Source: Iodobacter fluviatilis
GTDB lineage: Bacteria > Pseudomonadota > Gammaproteobacteria > Burkholderiales > Chitinibacteraceae
Length of the DNA: 64,000 nt
Reading direction: 5' to 3'
Assembly (NCBI RefSeq): GCF_004194535.1
Contig: NZ_CP025781.1
Coordinates: 434,001-498,000 of the forward strand
The position numbers were made by a program, and so were the translations under genes. Below the pieces are notes generated by a model. That model was given only the letters and a program-made list of their open reading frames with translations. It was not told the origin of the DNA and ran no database searches. Below, piece after piece: positions 1 through 11,600 of this stretch; the stretch's first letter is position 1; each line of letters starts with the position of its first letter.

Positions 1-1845
1 CAGCTGCTGCGCTCGCCACATGGCAATATAGGCATTTTCTAAATTTTGACAAAGCCCTTTGGTATCAAATAAAGCGAAGTTGGCTTTATTATTGATCAAT
101 TTTTGTTTTACGCTAGTTAATTGTTCAGGCTTATTTATTAATTGCAAAATAAGACTTTCATACTCTACTAGGGAATGCGTAACAAGCTCTGGCAAGCCAA
201 TGGCATGCAACAGGCTAGCTGCCACACGGGATGGAAATGAATTACCCATATATGTAACCACCGGCAACCCCGCCATCAAAGCGTCAGCGGCGGTGGTATG
301 CGCGTTATAAGGGTGGGTATCGAGAAACACATCCGCTTGGCGATAGCGGGCAAGGTGGTCTTCAACCAAGGGAACTCGATTGGCAAACACCAGCCTATCT
401 GCCGCCACACCTCTTAGCTCTGCCTCTTTACGTAAATTGCGCTGGGATATTTCCCCTCTAGACATCAGCCACAACACGCTGCCAGGAACCTGGCTTAGTA
501 GCCGCATCCAAACATCAAACACCGGTGGGGAAATTTTGTAATCATGGCTAAATGAACAAAACACCACGCCTGTTTCTGGCAGGCCGCATTCAGCCCGCGT
601 AGGGGTGCGCTCGGCTATTTGCACACTACTATCGGTAGGCAGATAAGTATCGGGCAAATAAACCACCTTCTCTGTATAAAAAGGCTGGTGATCTGGCGGA
701 ATGATATGGCGATCGGCAATGATATAGTCAATATAATCAATGCCCATTGTGCCTGGATAACCCAAGTAATTCACTTGAATAGGAGCGGGTCTAAAGCTCA
801 GAATATCGGTACGAGTATCCGAGGTATAGCCACCCAAATCCACCACGATATCAATTTCCATATCCCTTAGCATTTGGGCTACTTGCTCTGAGCCCATTTC
901 TCGCACATCAATAAATTGATCGAATGCATTTAACATTCGCGAGCGTAAGCGACTTTGATCATCAATCCCTAGCGAAATAGCAATGATTTCAAAACGCGAT
1001 TTATCATGCTGCTCAAACACCCCCGCCATAAGATGTCCAACAGGGTGCTCACGCAAATCTGGAGATAAATAGGCTAAGCGTATTTTTTTATGCCGATAGC
1101 GCTCCCCCTGCCAAAATGATTTGCTATTTTTTGGGCAATATTGATTAGCAAAAATTTGCGCGGCTAATAAATGATCTGCTGCGCTATCGGATACCGACAT
1201 AAAAGCAAGCGATTTGCACGCAGTTTTACCTGCCCTTAGGCCATTAGTAATTTGCTCGCAGGATTGTTTGAAATCGCGCCAATCACAGATATGCATGCGT
1301 TCATAAAATAGCAGACCCAAGCCATAATTGTAATCGGGCTGGATTTTAAGTAGGCGCTCAAATAAGGCAATCGCCTGCTCGCTTTGCTTAAACTCGGTAA
1401 GCATAATACCGCTATTACCTAGAGCAGAAACATGATCTGGGTTGATAGCTAAAATTCTTTGGAATCTTGCTAATGCATCTAAATGCCTATACATGCCTCT
1501 AAGCAACACACCGCTATTAAGTAAAACGCTTAAATCATTTGGATCTAGCTCTAAAGCAGCATCAAAGCACTTTAAAGCCGCTTCTTTATCCCCCATGGCT
1601 TGTACAATCGAGCCTTGCAAATATCTTAGCAAAGCAAACTGGGGGGCCGCCTCTATGCCGCGCTCACTGAGTTGCAAGGCCTGCTTTAACTGGCCAGCAT
1701 TCAATGCAATTAACCCTAATGAGTATAATGCTGCCGCATTATTTGGCTCTAAATCTAAGATATCATTAAATAATACTCGAGCTGCCTCAACATTTCCTTG
1801 ATTTTGAAAATTGATTGCACTATGCAGTTTTTCAGAAATGGGCAT
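1..1845 (-). CDS. TPR-containing GT41 glycosyltransferase (SPINDLY/O-GlcNAc transferase type), C-terminus cut by window edge
   Basis: This is an open frame on the minus strand from ATG at 1845 to the window edge (615 codons, no stop reached). Residues 1 to about 200 are tetratricopeptide repeats (for example the segment LDPNDLSVLLNSGVLLRG). The rest matches the catalytic region of bacterial O-GlcNAc transferases: DLREHPVGHLM near residue 265 carries the conserved His, then RPAPIQVNYLGYPGTMG, then SHDYKISP with the conserved Lys, then HTTAADALMAGLPVVT near residue 515. All key motifs look intact, so it should transfer a sugar from a UDP-sugar to protein Ser/Thr in the cytoplasm. It lies 84 bp downstream of the HlyD gene, as the last visible gene of the type I secretion locus, and the Ser/Thr-rich giant protein of that locus is its obvious candidate substrate. 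The GT41 family also contains HMW1C, which glycosylates a partner adhesin. The family call is firm; the substrate is inference. Confidence 0.9.
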   Translation of the reverse strand, partial: MPISEKLHSAINFQNQGNVEAARVLFNDILDLEPNNAAALYSLGLIALNAGQLKQALQLSERGIEAAPQFALLRYLQGSIVQAMGDKEAALKCFDAALELDPNDLSVLLNSGVLLRGMYRHLDALARFQRILAINPDHVSALGNSGIMLTEFKQSEQAIALFERLLKIQPDYNYGLGLLFYERMHICDWRDFKQSCEQITNGLRAGKTACKSLAFMSVSDSAADHLLAAQIFANQYCPKNSKSFWQGERYRHKKIRLAYLSPDLREHPVGHLMAGVFEQHDKSRFEIIAISLGIDDQSRLRSRMLNAFDQFIDVREMGSEQVAQMLRDMEIDIVVDLGGYTSDTRTDILSFRPAPIQVNYLGYPGTMGIDYIDYIIADRHIIPPDHQPFYTEKVVYLPDTYLPTDSSVQIAERTPTRAECGLPETGVVFCSFSHDYKISPPVFDVWMRLLSQVPGSVLWLMSRGEISQRNLRKEAELRGVAADRLVFANRVPLVEDHLARYRQADVFLDTHPYNAHTTAADALMAGLPVVTYMGNSFPSRVAASLLHAIGLPELVTHSLVEYESLILQLINKPEQLTSVKQKLINNKANFALFDTKGLCQNLENAYIAMWRAQQL

Positions 1846-1929
1846 TGTTAGACTCTTTGCATTCATAAAAAGTGATTATATTTAAATGGGTTTACTACTA
1901 TGGTCCAATTTTCTATGCCATAAAACGAG

Positions 1930-3282
1930 TCAAGGTTCTCTAATTGCCTCTTCCATTGCCTTAGTTAAAGGCCAAAGCAGATAGGAAATAACCGAGCGTT
2001 TCCCTACCACAATTTCTGCAGAAAGCGTCATCCCTGGCAATAGCCTAGATTTATCTTTCATATTTTTTAATTTGGCATCGCCAAAAACAATATGGCTAAT
2101 ATAAAACGCCTCTTGCCCAGCTGCAGCGGATTCATTACGAAATGAATCTTGGCTAATTGTGCGTACTTTTCCCTCTAATGCGCCATGTTTTTGAAACGGA
2201 AACGCATCTAGTTTCATATGAACGGGAGCACCTTCTTTTATATAACCAATATCCATTGAATCAATTTTAACTTCAACCTCCAGCTGCGCCCCCAATGGAA
2301 CCAGCGTAAACATTTGCTCAGCTTCCCTAAGCACAGACCCCTGAGAAAGCTTACCCACATCCAAAACTACGGCATCTACTGGCGAGACTAATGTCACCAA
2401 TTGCTTACGCTTATCTGCCTTTTGGAGCTGCTCATTCACGCCATCCCGCTCTCTGGTTGCGGCGAGTAAGTCTTCCATCACTTTTTGCCGCCAGCTATTT
2501 GAAAACGCTGATTTATCTGCACGTAAAGCGCCCATTTCACGCAGCAGCTCATTTTCTTTATTTTGTATTTGCACCAAATCACGCTCAACCTCTAAGCGCC
2601 GGTCTCTTACTTCTAGCAAGCGCAGCTTTGAATCATATTGCTGCAGCAAGGCTTTTTCTTGCATGGCCTCGATTTCATTCATCGATTTCAGCCGTTTCGA
2701 TAAGACAATCCTATCATTTCGATTGGTTTCAATTGCTGCAGCCAAGCGAGCGACGTTTTGCTCTAATTTAGAAACCTGAGAGCGATAATTAGCTTGGCGT
2801 TCAGTTAAAAGCTTGGCTTGCAACAAGGTGTCAGCATCTACATTTGCATTACTAGTGGTTTTTCCTGAAAGCTCTGCTCGATAGCTGGCAATCTGAGTAT
2901 CCAAACTTTGTAAGCGAGTACGTAGCTGTGCATCATCGGCATGGGCGAAAGTGGGATCTAATGTGGCCAATAGCTCACCTTTTTTTACTACTTGCCCCAC
3001 CCTTACTTCAATAGTTTGAATAATCGAGGTTTCAAGCGGCTGCACCACAATATTAGGTAATGGATTCACCAACCGCCCGTGCGCCACCACAATTTTCTCT
3101 ACCTCAGAAAAATTGGCCCATAAAATAGCACTGATCAATGCCGCTAATAACACAAGCAAGGTGCTGCGCACATAGCGCGGCAAGGGGCTCTGCTCGATTT
3201 CATCGGCATCGGGTAAAAACTCGATCACCGTCGAGTTTTTTTTGCCTTTTTTAACTACAGGTGGCTTGTTTGTTGATGCCAT
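1930..3282 (-). CDS. HlyD-family type I secretion membrane fusion protein
   Basis: This 450-residue protein is the periplasmic adaptor of a type I secretion system, linking the inner-membrane ABC transporter to an outer-membrane TolC-like channel. It has a short cytoplasmic N-terminus, one membrane segment near residues 40-58 (STLLVLLAALISAILWANF), a lipoyl/barrel half-motif (VVKKGELLATLDPTFAHAD), a long coiled coil from about residue 120 to 280, and the returning beta-barrel domain ending with LPGMTLSAEIVVGKRSVISY. Length and layout are normal for HlyD/PrtE-type adaptors. Its start overlaps the end of the ABC transporter gene by 28 bp, so the two are translationally linked. No outer-membrane channel gene is present in the window; it may lie beyond the left edge or be a shared TolC. 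Confidence 0.95.
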   Translation of the reverse strand: MASTNKPPVVKKGKKNSTVIEFLPDADEIEQSPLPRYVRSTLLVLLAALISAILWANFSEVEKIVVAHGRLVNPLPNIVVQPLETSIIQTIEVRVGQVVKKGELLATLDPTFAHADDAQLRTRLQSLDTQIASYRAELSGKTTSNANVDADTLLQAKLLTERQANYRSQVSKLEQNVARLAAAIETNRNDRIVLSKRLKSMNEIEAMQEKALLQQYDSKLRLLEVRDRRLEVERDLVQIQNKENELLREMGALRADKSAFSNSWRQKVMEDLLAATRERDGVNEQLQKADKRKQLVTLVSPVDAVVLDVGKLSQGSVLREAEQMFTLVPLGAQLEVEVKIDSMDIGYIKEGAPVHMKLDAFPFQKHGALEGKVRTISQDSFRNESAAAGQEAFYISHIVFGDAKLKNMKDKSRLLPGMTLSAEIVVGKRSVISYLLWPLTKAMEEAIREP

Positions 3283-5402
3283 AAGTGTTGATATGTCTCA
3301 CATCGAGTCAGTAGTTCTTCGTGTCGGCCGCTATCCATCAGCTCACCTTGCTGCATCACCAAGATCGTGTGCGCATTAACCAAAGTAGATAGGCGGTGAG
3401 AAATCATCACCACGGTTCTCCCCACAGCAATCTTCGAAAGATTACTAATAAAAATGGCCTCACTCTCTGGATCCAGCGCACTGGCGGCTTCGTCTAGGAT
3501 CAAAATCCGAGGTTTAGCCAGTAGCGAGCGCGCAATAGACAAACGTTGTTTTTGCCCACCAGATAAATTGGATGCGTTTTCTTCTAGCAAGGTGTCGTAG
3601 CCCTGCGGTAAACGTTCGATAAACTCGGCCGCACCAGAGGCTTCACATGCCGCGACAATATCTTCAAACGAGGCATCAGGCTTAGTCACAATCAGGTTTT
3701 CACGCACGGTGCCACGGAATAAAAAGTTTTCTTGCAACACCACGCCAATTTGCCGGCGTAAATGGGGCAATTCAATCTCCCGCGCATCCATGCCATCAAA
3801 ACGCACAATCCCCCCTTGTAAGGGATAAAGCCCTTGAATAAGCTTAGTTAAGGTCGTTTTTCCAGAGCCGCTGCGCCCAACTATCCCCACCACCGCGCCT
3901 GCAGGAATCGTGAAGCTGGTATGGTTTAGCGCGGTAGCCGTAGCGCCTGGGTAGCGAAAACTCACTTCATCAAACTTTATTTCACCCACTAATTGTGGCC
4001 GTAATCCGCCCGCCCCCACGCGCCCTTCTGGCTGGCGGTTCATCACCTCGCCCATCATTTTTACGGCTAAAGAGGTTTCTTGGTATTCGTTAACCAAGCC
4101 AACCAGCGCAATCAACGGCTGCACAACTCGCCCAGATAACATTTGAAATCCAATCAAAGCCCCCACCGTTAGGGTTTGATCAAAAACATCTTGAGCACCA
4201 ATTACAATAATGGTTACAGGTAGTAATTTGCCTAGAAAATCAGTAATTGAATTCCCAACAATAGAGATCTGTCCCACTCTAAAATGCATGCTGATCGCTT
4301 CTGCGGAGCGTTGATCCCATAGGCGGCGTTGCATAGGCTCGATCGCTAAGGCCTTGACCGTGCGAATACCATGAATGGTTTCCACCATCATGGCCTGCCG
4401 TTGGCCTTCAGCGGCATAAAGTGCATTTAAACGCCTTTGAAAAGGCGGCACCATCGCCATTACAATACCCGCAATAAGCACCGTAAATAGCAATACGATC
4501 AAGGTTAGTTTGCTTGAGTACGAGAATAAAATGGGTACAAAAATAATTAAAGACAACAAATCTAGACTGGTAAAAAACAATTTACCCGTTAAAAAACTGC
4601 GTATTTTTTCGAGCTGCTGCATATGCCGCGATACAACGCCTGCCGAGGTGCTTTCAAAATAATCAATAGGTAAAGAAAGCAAATGCCCAAAGGTGCGCCG
4701 GGTAAGCTTCATATCGATTTTATTTGTTGCGGCCAGCGTAATGATTTGCCTTAAAAATCCAAAAGTAGAATCAAAGAACAAGGCCAGCACAATACCAGCA
4801 GCCAATACCCATAGGGTAGCCACACTTTGATGTGAAAGCACTTTATCAATGACTAATTGAAAAAATATCGGGGATGCAAGCGCCAAAAAATGCATCGCTA
4901 ATGCCGCAATAAAAATATCGCGAAATGCGGCTTTTTGCTTCAGTATTTCAGGAATAAACCAACGTAAACCGAAGGGCTGATTTGGATCTGCTAATTTGTG
5001 CTGACGCTTAGCAAAAAATACATCTCCTTCCCAGCGTGCGCAAAAGGTGGCTTGATCTTCTAATATCACTGCAGATTGGCTAGCTGCGGGGTCAATCAAG
5101 GCAATTTTACTTAAGCCATCGCTGTCTTGGCGAATACCGACCACAATCACCGCGTGATCAAAAACCGTACGCGCAATCAGGGGGAAAACGCCTGTTTGCG
5201 CCAATAATCCATCCCAAGTTAGTTTTTCATTTTTTCCCTTAAGCCCAATATCACTCGCAATACGTACCAGTACTGCAGGGGCTGGCTCTTCATTACCCAA
5301 AGCATATTCATCAATCAGCCGTTCAGGATTGATTTGTAAGCCATGATGCTGAGCAATTGCGGCTAAGCACTGGATAACGGTATGTTGTGCGTTAATTGGC
5401 AT
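3255..5402 (-). CDS. Type I secretion ABC transporter with degenerate C39-like domain (HlyB type)
   Basis: This 715-residue permease/ATPase exports an unfolded substrate through the inner membrane. Residues 1 to about 130 form a C39 peptidase-like domain. Aligned to active C39 enzymes, the segment TVIQCLAAIAQHHG has Thr8 where the catalytic Cys should be, so this is an inactive, HlyB-like CLD that binds substrate rather than cleaving a leader. A six-helix membrane domain follows (about 150-430). The nucleotide-binding domain has Walker A GIVGRSGSGKTT, signature LSGGQKQR, Walker B ILILDEAASALD and the H-loop MISHRLS. It sits downstream of the giant repeat gene, separated from it by a terminator hairpin, and overlaps the HlyD gene. 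An HlyB-type CLD is usual for transporters of C-terminal-signal RTX-like substrates, which fits the neighbouring EF-hand protein. Confidence 0.96.
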   Translation of the reverse strand: MPINAQHTVIQCLAAIAQHHGLQINPERLIDEYALGNEEPAPAVLVRIASDIGLKGKNEKLTWDGLLAQTGVFPLIARTVFDHAVIVVGIRQDSDGLSKIALIDPAASQSAVILEDQATFCARWEGDVFFAKRQHKLADPNQPFGLRWFIPEILKQKAAFRDIFIAALAMHFLALASPIFFQLVIDKVLSHQSVATLWVLAAGIVLALFFDSTFGFLRQIITLAATNKIDMKLTRRTFGHLLSLPIDYFESTSAGVVSRHMQQLEKIRSFLTGKLFFTSLDLLSLIIFVPILFSYSSKLTLIVLLFTVLIAGIVMAMVPPFQRRLNALYAAEGQRQAMMVETIHGIRTVKALAIEPMQRRLWDQRSAEAISMHFRVGQISIVGNSITDFLGKLLPVTIIVIGAQDVFDQTLTVGALIGFQMLSGRVVQPLIALVGLVNEYQETSLAVKMMGEVMNRQPEGRVGAGGLRPQLVGEIKFDEVSFRYPGATATALNHTSFTIPAGAVVGIVGRSGSGKTTLTKLIQGLYPLQGGIVRFDGMDAREIELPHLRRQIGVVLQENFLFRGTVRENLIVTKPDASFEDIVAACEASGAAEFIERLPQGYDTLLEENASNLSGGQKQRLSIARSLLAKPRILILDEAASALDPESEAIFISNLSKIAVGRTVVMISHRLSTLVNAHTILVMQQGELMDSGRHEELLTRCETYQHLWHQQTSHL

Positions 5403-5565
5403 TTTAAAACGCTAGATGATTTAACAGAGAAGGTATAACGAGAAGAGTAAGTATTTTTATTTTTATAAAACGCTATTTATTTTTATTTGTAACAATTTAG
5501 CATAGATTATCTAGAGGCTAGTTATAAAAATTAATTTTTATCACTAACACCTCTGCTTATTGCAT

Positions 5566-5603
5566 AAAAATAAAAAACGGCAAGATGATCAACACCTTGC
5601 CAT
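5566..5603 (-). terminator. Intrinsic terminator between the giant repeat gene and the exporter genes
   Basis: On the minus strand GGCAAG and CTTGCC (5596-5601 with 5579-5584) pair around an 11-nt loop, followed at once by GTTTTTTATTTTT. It lies about 45 bp after the stop of the giant gene and 165 bp before the ABC transporter start. Exporter transcription therefore needs read-through, antitermination or its own promoter. The E. coli hlyA-hlyB junction has the same layout. Confidence 0.7.
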
Positions 5604-5645
5604 TTTTGTATTAGGGCAAAATCTGCAAAAATCACCCCCTATAAG

Positions 5646-8600
5646 CTACTTAGAAGCCAATATTCCCCCTGCCTGAGGCGTTGCCAAAGCATTCAAGCGT
5701 AGCGTTTGATCGCTAGAGGCCATTGGCGTGAGCGCCCCTCCAATCTGTTGCCCATTTGCATCAAACTGTTTCAACACATCGCTCATTTGATTGACCGCGG
5801 TACCCAAGGCCATCACTGGAGGTGCATCAAGCGCTGCATCAAGTTGTAATTTAGTAGCATCTTGCCCCCCTCCTGACTGAGCACTTTCTTCAAAGGCTGA
5901 AATCGCTTGTACAAAATCAACAACTCTAGTGCGCATATCTGGCTCAACCGCAGGTGGTTGGTTAGAGGTATCCGCAACAAACCAAACATCGGCCGCTGAA
6001 TGGCTAGCACCATCATTCGTCTCGTAAGTAGATTTCAAGCCTATGTAATTGCCGTTGTCTTTTTCACTGGTTTTGCTTACATCCAGATTGAGTTTAGCAA
6101 TCCCCAAGGCATCAAGTGTTTTCAGCTCATCAGCTTGGCTCACCCCATCCGTATTGCCATCCACCCAAACACGCAAATCAGAGAATTGAGCGTCATTACG
6201 ATCAACTACGCCATTGCCATCGCTATCAAGCTCGGTAAGCGCCGCATAACCATCTTTTGCCTTGCTACCATCTGCCATCACTGTGGAGGTACCAAACAGC
6301 TCTTTACCATCATTAATGCTGCCATCATGGTTGCGATCCATTACAAGCAAGCCGTCTCCTCCACCCACCCAACCAGTTTGGGTTTCAACGCCACTAGCAA
6401 AGAGATCGAATTTCACACCTTTCTCAATACTGCTGGTGCTTACGCCATTTCCATTCAAGTCAAGAATGATTGGGCTACCCAAGGCCAAGTGAGAAATTTG
6501 ATCGGTGGTAAAGGCACCAATTTGTGACGATGTCATCGCCATCACTTGTGTGGTCGTCATTGCTGCCACTTGGGTCGTTAGCAGCGCTTGAATCTGAACG
6601 GTGCTAATCGCAACCACTTGCTGAGTATTAAGCACAGCAATCGCGCCGGTTCTTAAGACCGCCAGATCTGTCGTTTCTAGGGCGGCAATACTACTGGTCG
6701 ACAGCGCAAGCACTTGGCTTGACGTTAATATCGCCGCTTGTGCCGTGGTTAGCGCCACAGCCTGTGCTGAGGTCAAGGCATTCGCTTGTTTTGTGGTTAG
6801 CCCGACGAGAGAAGACGTCGTTAAGGCAGCAAAGTCTGTGGTTTCCATAGCTGCAATATTGTCAGTAGAAAGCGCAGCAACTTGGCTAGAGTTGAGCACA
6901 GCGGTCTGTATGGCGGTTAGTGCGACAATTTGAGCGGTTGTGAAGCCAGTCGCAAAACTTGCTGCAGTTAAGGCTACCACTTGGTCTGTGGTAAACACAG
7001 CCACTTGGGCAGTCGTAAAGGCTTTCACCTGAGTCGTACTTAACGCCGCAATACCGCTGGTTCTTAATACTTGTAGATCCGTCGTTTCCAACGCAGCGAT
7101 GCTGTTAGTTGAGAGTGCGGCGATTTGGCTGGATGACAACGTTGCGGCTTGATCTGTGGTCAACGCGACGGTTTGATCACTGGTCAAGACGCGTACTTGG
7201 CTGGTCGACAAGGCGGCAATCGAGCCTGTTGTCAGTACGGCCACATCACGGGTTTCTAGCGCGGCGATATTGCTGGTGCTCAGCGCAGCCACTTGACGTG
7301 AGGTTAAGACGGCGGCTTGCGCGGTATTCAGTGCCACGGCTTGATCGGTGGTTAAGCCTGCCAAAGAGCCGGTGCTTAGGCTGATGGCTTGATCCGTGGT
7401 CAAGTTATTGACTTGGTCAGTAGTCAGGGCTTTGACTTGCGCGCTGGATAGCACAGCGATCGCGCTGGTGCTGATTACGATTAAATCACGCGTTTCTAGG
7501 GCTGCAATATTGCTGGTGCTCAGCGCAGCCACTTGGCGAGTGGTTAAGACAGCCGCTTGGGCGGTGGTTAAAGCCACGGCTTGATCGGTGGTTAAGCCTG
7601 CTAGGGAACTCGAAGTTAAGCTCACCGCTTGATCAGTGGTCAGGTTCGCCACTTGATCGGTCGTCAACGCTTTAACTTGTGCGCTGGATAGCACGGCGAT
7701 GCCGCTGGTGCTGATCACGGCTAAGTCGCGGGTTTCTAGCGCGGCCACATTGCTGGTGGTGAGCGCCGCCACTTGGCGAGATGTCAGTACGGCGGCTTGG
7801 GCCGTGGTGAGTGCGGCTACTTGATCGGTGCCTAAGCCACTGGCCACCACGCTGGTGCTCAGCGCAACGACTTGATCAGTCGTTAAAGTGGCCACTTGGG
7901 CGGTGGTAAAGGCTTTGGATTGGGCTGTGCTTAACGCCGCAATACCGCTGGTTCTTAATACTTGTAAGTCCGTGGTTTCCAGCGCCGCGATGCTGTTGGT
8001 TGAGAGTGCGGCGATTTGGCTGGATGACAGCGTTGAAGCTTGATCTGTGGTCAACGCGACGGTTTGATCACTGGTCAAGACGCGTACTTGGCTGGTCGAC
8101 AAGGCGGCAATCGAGCCTGTTGTCAGTACGGCCACATCACGGGTTTCTAGCGCGGCGATATTGCTGGTGCTCAGCGCAGCCACTTGACGTGAGGTTAAGA
8201 CGGCGGCTTGCGCGGTATTCAGTGCCACGGCTTGATCGGTGGTTAAGCCTGCCAAAGAGCCGGTGCTTAGGCTGATGGCTTGATCCGTGGTCAAGTTATT
8301 GACTTGGTCAGTAGTCAGGGCTTTGACTTGCGCGCTGGATAACACGGCAACGGCGCTGGTGCTAATCACCACTAAATCACGCGTTTCTAGGGCTGCAATA
8401 TTGCTGGTGCTCAGCGCAGCCACTTGGCGAGTGGTCAAGACAGCCGCTTGGGCGGTGGTTAAAGCCACGGCTTGATCGGTGGTTAAGCCTGCTAAGGAAC
8501 TCGAAGTTAAGTTTACCGCTTGATCCGTGGTCAGGTTCGCCACTTGATCAGTCGTCAACGCTTTGACCTGTGCGCTAGATAGCACGGCGATGCCGCTGGT

Positions 8601-11600
8601 GCTGATCACCGCTAAGTCGCGGGTTTCTAGCGCGGCCACATTGCTGGTGGTGAGCGCCGCTACTTGGCGAGATGTCAATACCGCGGCTTGGGCCGTGGTG
8701 AGTGCGGCTACTTGATCGGTGCCTAAGCCACTGGCCACCACGCTGGTGCTCAGCGCCACGACTTGATCGGTCGTTAAAGTGGCCACTTGGGCGGTGGTAA
8801 AGGCTTTGGATTGGGCGGTGCTTAACGCCGCAATACCGCTGGTTCTTAATACTTGTAGATCCGTGGTTTCCAACGCCGCAATGCTGTTGGTTGAGAGTGC
8901 GGCGATTTGGCTGGATGACAGCGTTGAAGCTTGATCTGTGGTCAACGCGACGGTTTGATCACTGGTCAAGACGCGCACTTGGCTGGTCGACAAGGCGGCA
9001 ATCGAGCCTGTTGTCAGTACGGCCACATCACGGGTTTCTAGCGCGGCGATATTGCTGGTGCTCAGCGCAGCCACTTGACGTGAGGTTAAGACGGCGGCTT
9101 GCGCGGTATTCAGTGCCACCGCTTGATCGGTGGTTAAGCCTGCCAAAGAGCCGGTGCTTAGGCTGATGGCTTGATCCGTGGTCAAGTTATTGACTTGGTC
9201 GGTAGTCAGGGCTTTGACTTGGGCACTGGATAGCACAGCGATCGCGCTGGTGCTGATTACCACTAAATCACGCGTTTCTAGTGCGGCGATATTGCTGGTG
9301 CTCAGCGCAGCCACTTGGCGAGTGGTTAAGACAGCCGCTTGGGCGGTGGTTAAAGCCACGGCTTGATCGGTGGTTAAGCCTGCTAGGGAACTCGAAGTTA
9401 AGCTCACCGCTTGATCAGTGGTCAGGTTCGCCACTTGATCGGTCGTCAACGCTTTAACTTGTGCGCTAGATAGCACGGCGATGCCGCTGGTGCTGATCAC
9501 GGCTAAGTCGCGGGTTTCTAGCGCGGCCACATTGCTGGTGGTGAGCGCCGCCACTTGGCGAGATGTCAGTACGGCGGCTTGGGCCGTGGTGAGTGCGGCT
9601 ACTTGATCGGTGCCTAAGCCACTGGCCACCACGCTGGTGCTCAGCGCCACGACTTGATCAGTCGTTAAAGTGGCCACTTGGGCGGTGGTAAAGGCTTTGG
9701 ATTGGGCTGTGCTTAACGCCGCAATACCGCTGGTTCTTAATACTTGTAGATCCGTCGTTTCCAGCGCAGCAATGCTGTTGGTTGAGAGTGCGGCGATTTG
9801 GCTGGATGACAACGTTGAAGCTTGATCTGTGGTCAACGCGACGGTTTGATCACTGGTCAAGACGCGCACTTGGCTGGTCGACAAGGCGGCAATCGAGCCT
9901 GTTGTCAGTACGGCCACATCACGGGTTTCTAGCGCGGCGATATTGCTGGTGCTCAGCGCAGCCACTTGACGTGAGGTTAAGACGGCGGCTTGCGCGGTAT
10001 TCAGTGCCACCGCTTGATCGGTGGTTAAGCCTGCCAAAGAGCCGGTGCTTAGGCTGATGGCTTGATCCGTGGTCAAGTTATTGACTTGGTCGGTAGTCAG
10101 GGCTTTGACTTGGGCACTGGATAGCACAGCGATCGCGCTGGTGCTGATTACCACTAAATCACGCGTTTCTAGTGCGGCGATATTGCTGGTGCTCAGCGCA
10201 GCCACTTGGCGAGTGGTTAAGACAGCCGCTTGGGCGGTGGTTAAAGCCACGGCTTGATCGGTGGTTAAGCCTGCTAGGGAACTCGAAGTTAAGCTCACCG
10301 CTTGATCAGTGGTCAGGTTCGCCACTTGATCGGTCGTCAACGCTTTAACTTGTGCGCTAGATAGCACGGCGATGCCGCTGGTGCTGATCACGGCTAAGTC
10401 GCGGGTTTCTAGCGCGGCCACATTGCTGGTGGTGAGCGCCGCCACTTGGCGAGATGTCAGTACGGCGGCTTGGGCCGTGGTGAGTGCGGCTACTTGATCG
10501 GTGCCTAAGCCACTGGCCACCACGCTGGTGCTCAGCGCCACGACTTGATCAGTCGTTAAAGTGGCCACTTGGGCGGTGGTAAAGGCTTTGGATTGGGCTG
10601 TGCTTAACGCCGCAATACCGCTGGTTCTTAATACTTGTAGATCCGTCGTTTCCAGCGCAGCAATGCTGTTGGTTGAGAGTGCGGCGATTTGGCTGGATGA
10701 CAACGTTGAAGCTTGATCTGTGGTCAACGCGACGGTTTGATCACTGGTCAAGACGCGCACTTGGCTGGTCGACAAGGCGGCAATCGAGCCTGTTGTCAGT
10801 ACGGCCACATCACGGGTTTCTAGCGCGGCGATATTGCTGGTGCTCAGCGCAGCCACTTGACGTGAGGTTAAGACAGCAGCTTGCGCGGTATTCAGTGCCA
10901 CCGCTTGATCGGTGGTTAAGCCTGCCAAGGAACCGGTGCTTAGGCTGATGGCTTGATCCGTGGTCAAGTTATTGACTTGGTCGGTGGTCAGGGCTTTGAC
11001 TTGCGCGCTGGATAACACGGCAATGGCGCTAGTGCTGATTACCACTAAATCACGCGTTTCTAGTGCTGCGATATCGCTTGTACTAAAAGCTGCAATTTGA
11101 CGCGTAGTTAAGACCGCGGCTTGTGCGGTGGTTAAAGCTGCCACTTGATCTGTACGCAGCCCAACCAAGGCACTACTGCTCAGGTTGATGGTCTGATCGG
11201 TTGTAAGATTAGCCACTTGATCTGTGGTCAACGCCTTAACTTGGCTGCTCGACAATATTGCGGTAGGCAAGGTTGTCAGTACCGCTAAATCACGGGTTTC
11301 CAAAGCCGCCACGTTATTAGTGGATAACACGGCAACTTGGCGAGAACTCAACACAGCAACTTGTGCTGTCGTTAAAGCGACCACCTGATCAGTAGTCAGG
11401 CCATTAGCCACCGCGCTAGTACTCAAGGCCACCACTTGATCTGTGGTTAGATTGCTAATTTGTGAAGTATTAAAGGCGCTCACTTGCGCTGTGCTCAATA
11501 CGGCAATACCGCTGGTTCTTAATACTTGTAAATCCGTCGTTTCCAGCGCAGCAATGCTGTTGGTTGAGAGTGCGGCGATTTGGCTGGATGACAACGTTGA

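Noticed and set aside
2391-2771. 126-codon plus-strand frame inside the HlyD gene
   Set aside because: It is antisense to a clear adaptor gene with coiled-coil coding and has no start signal.
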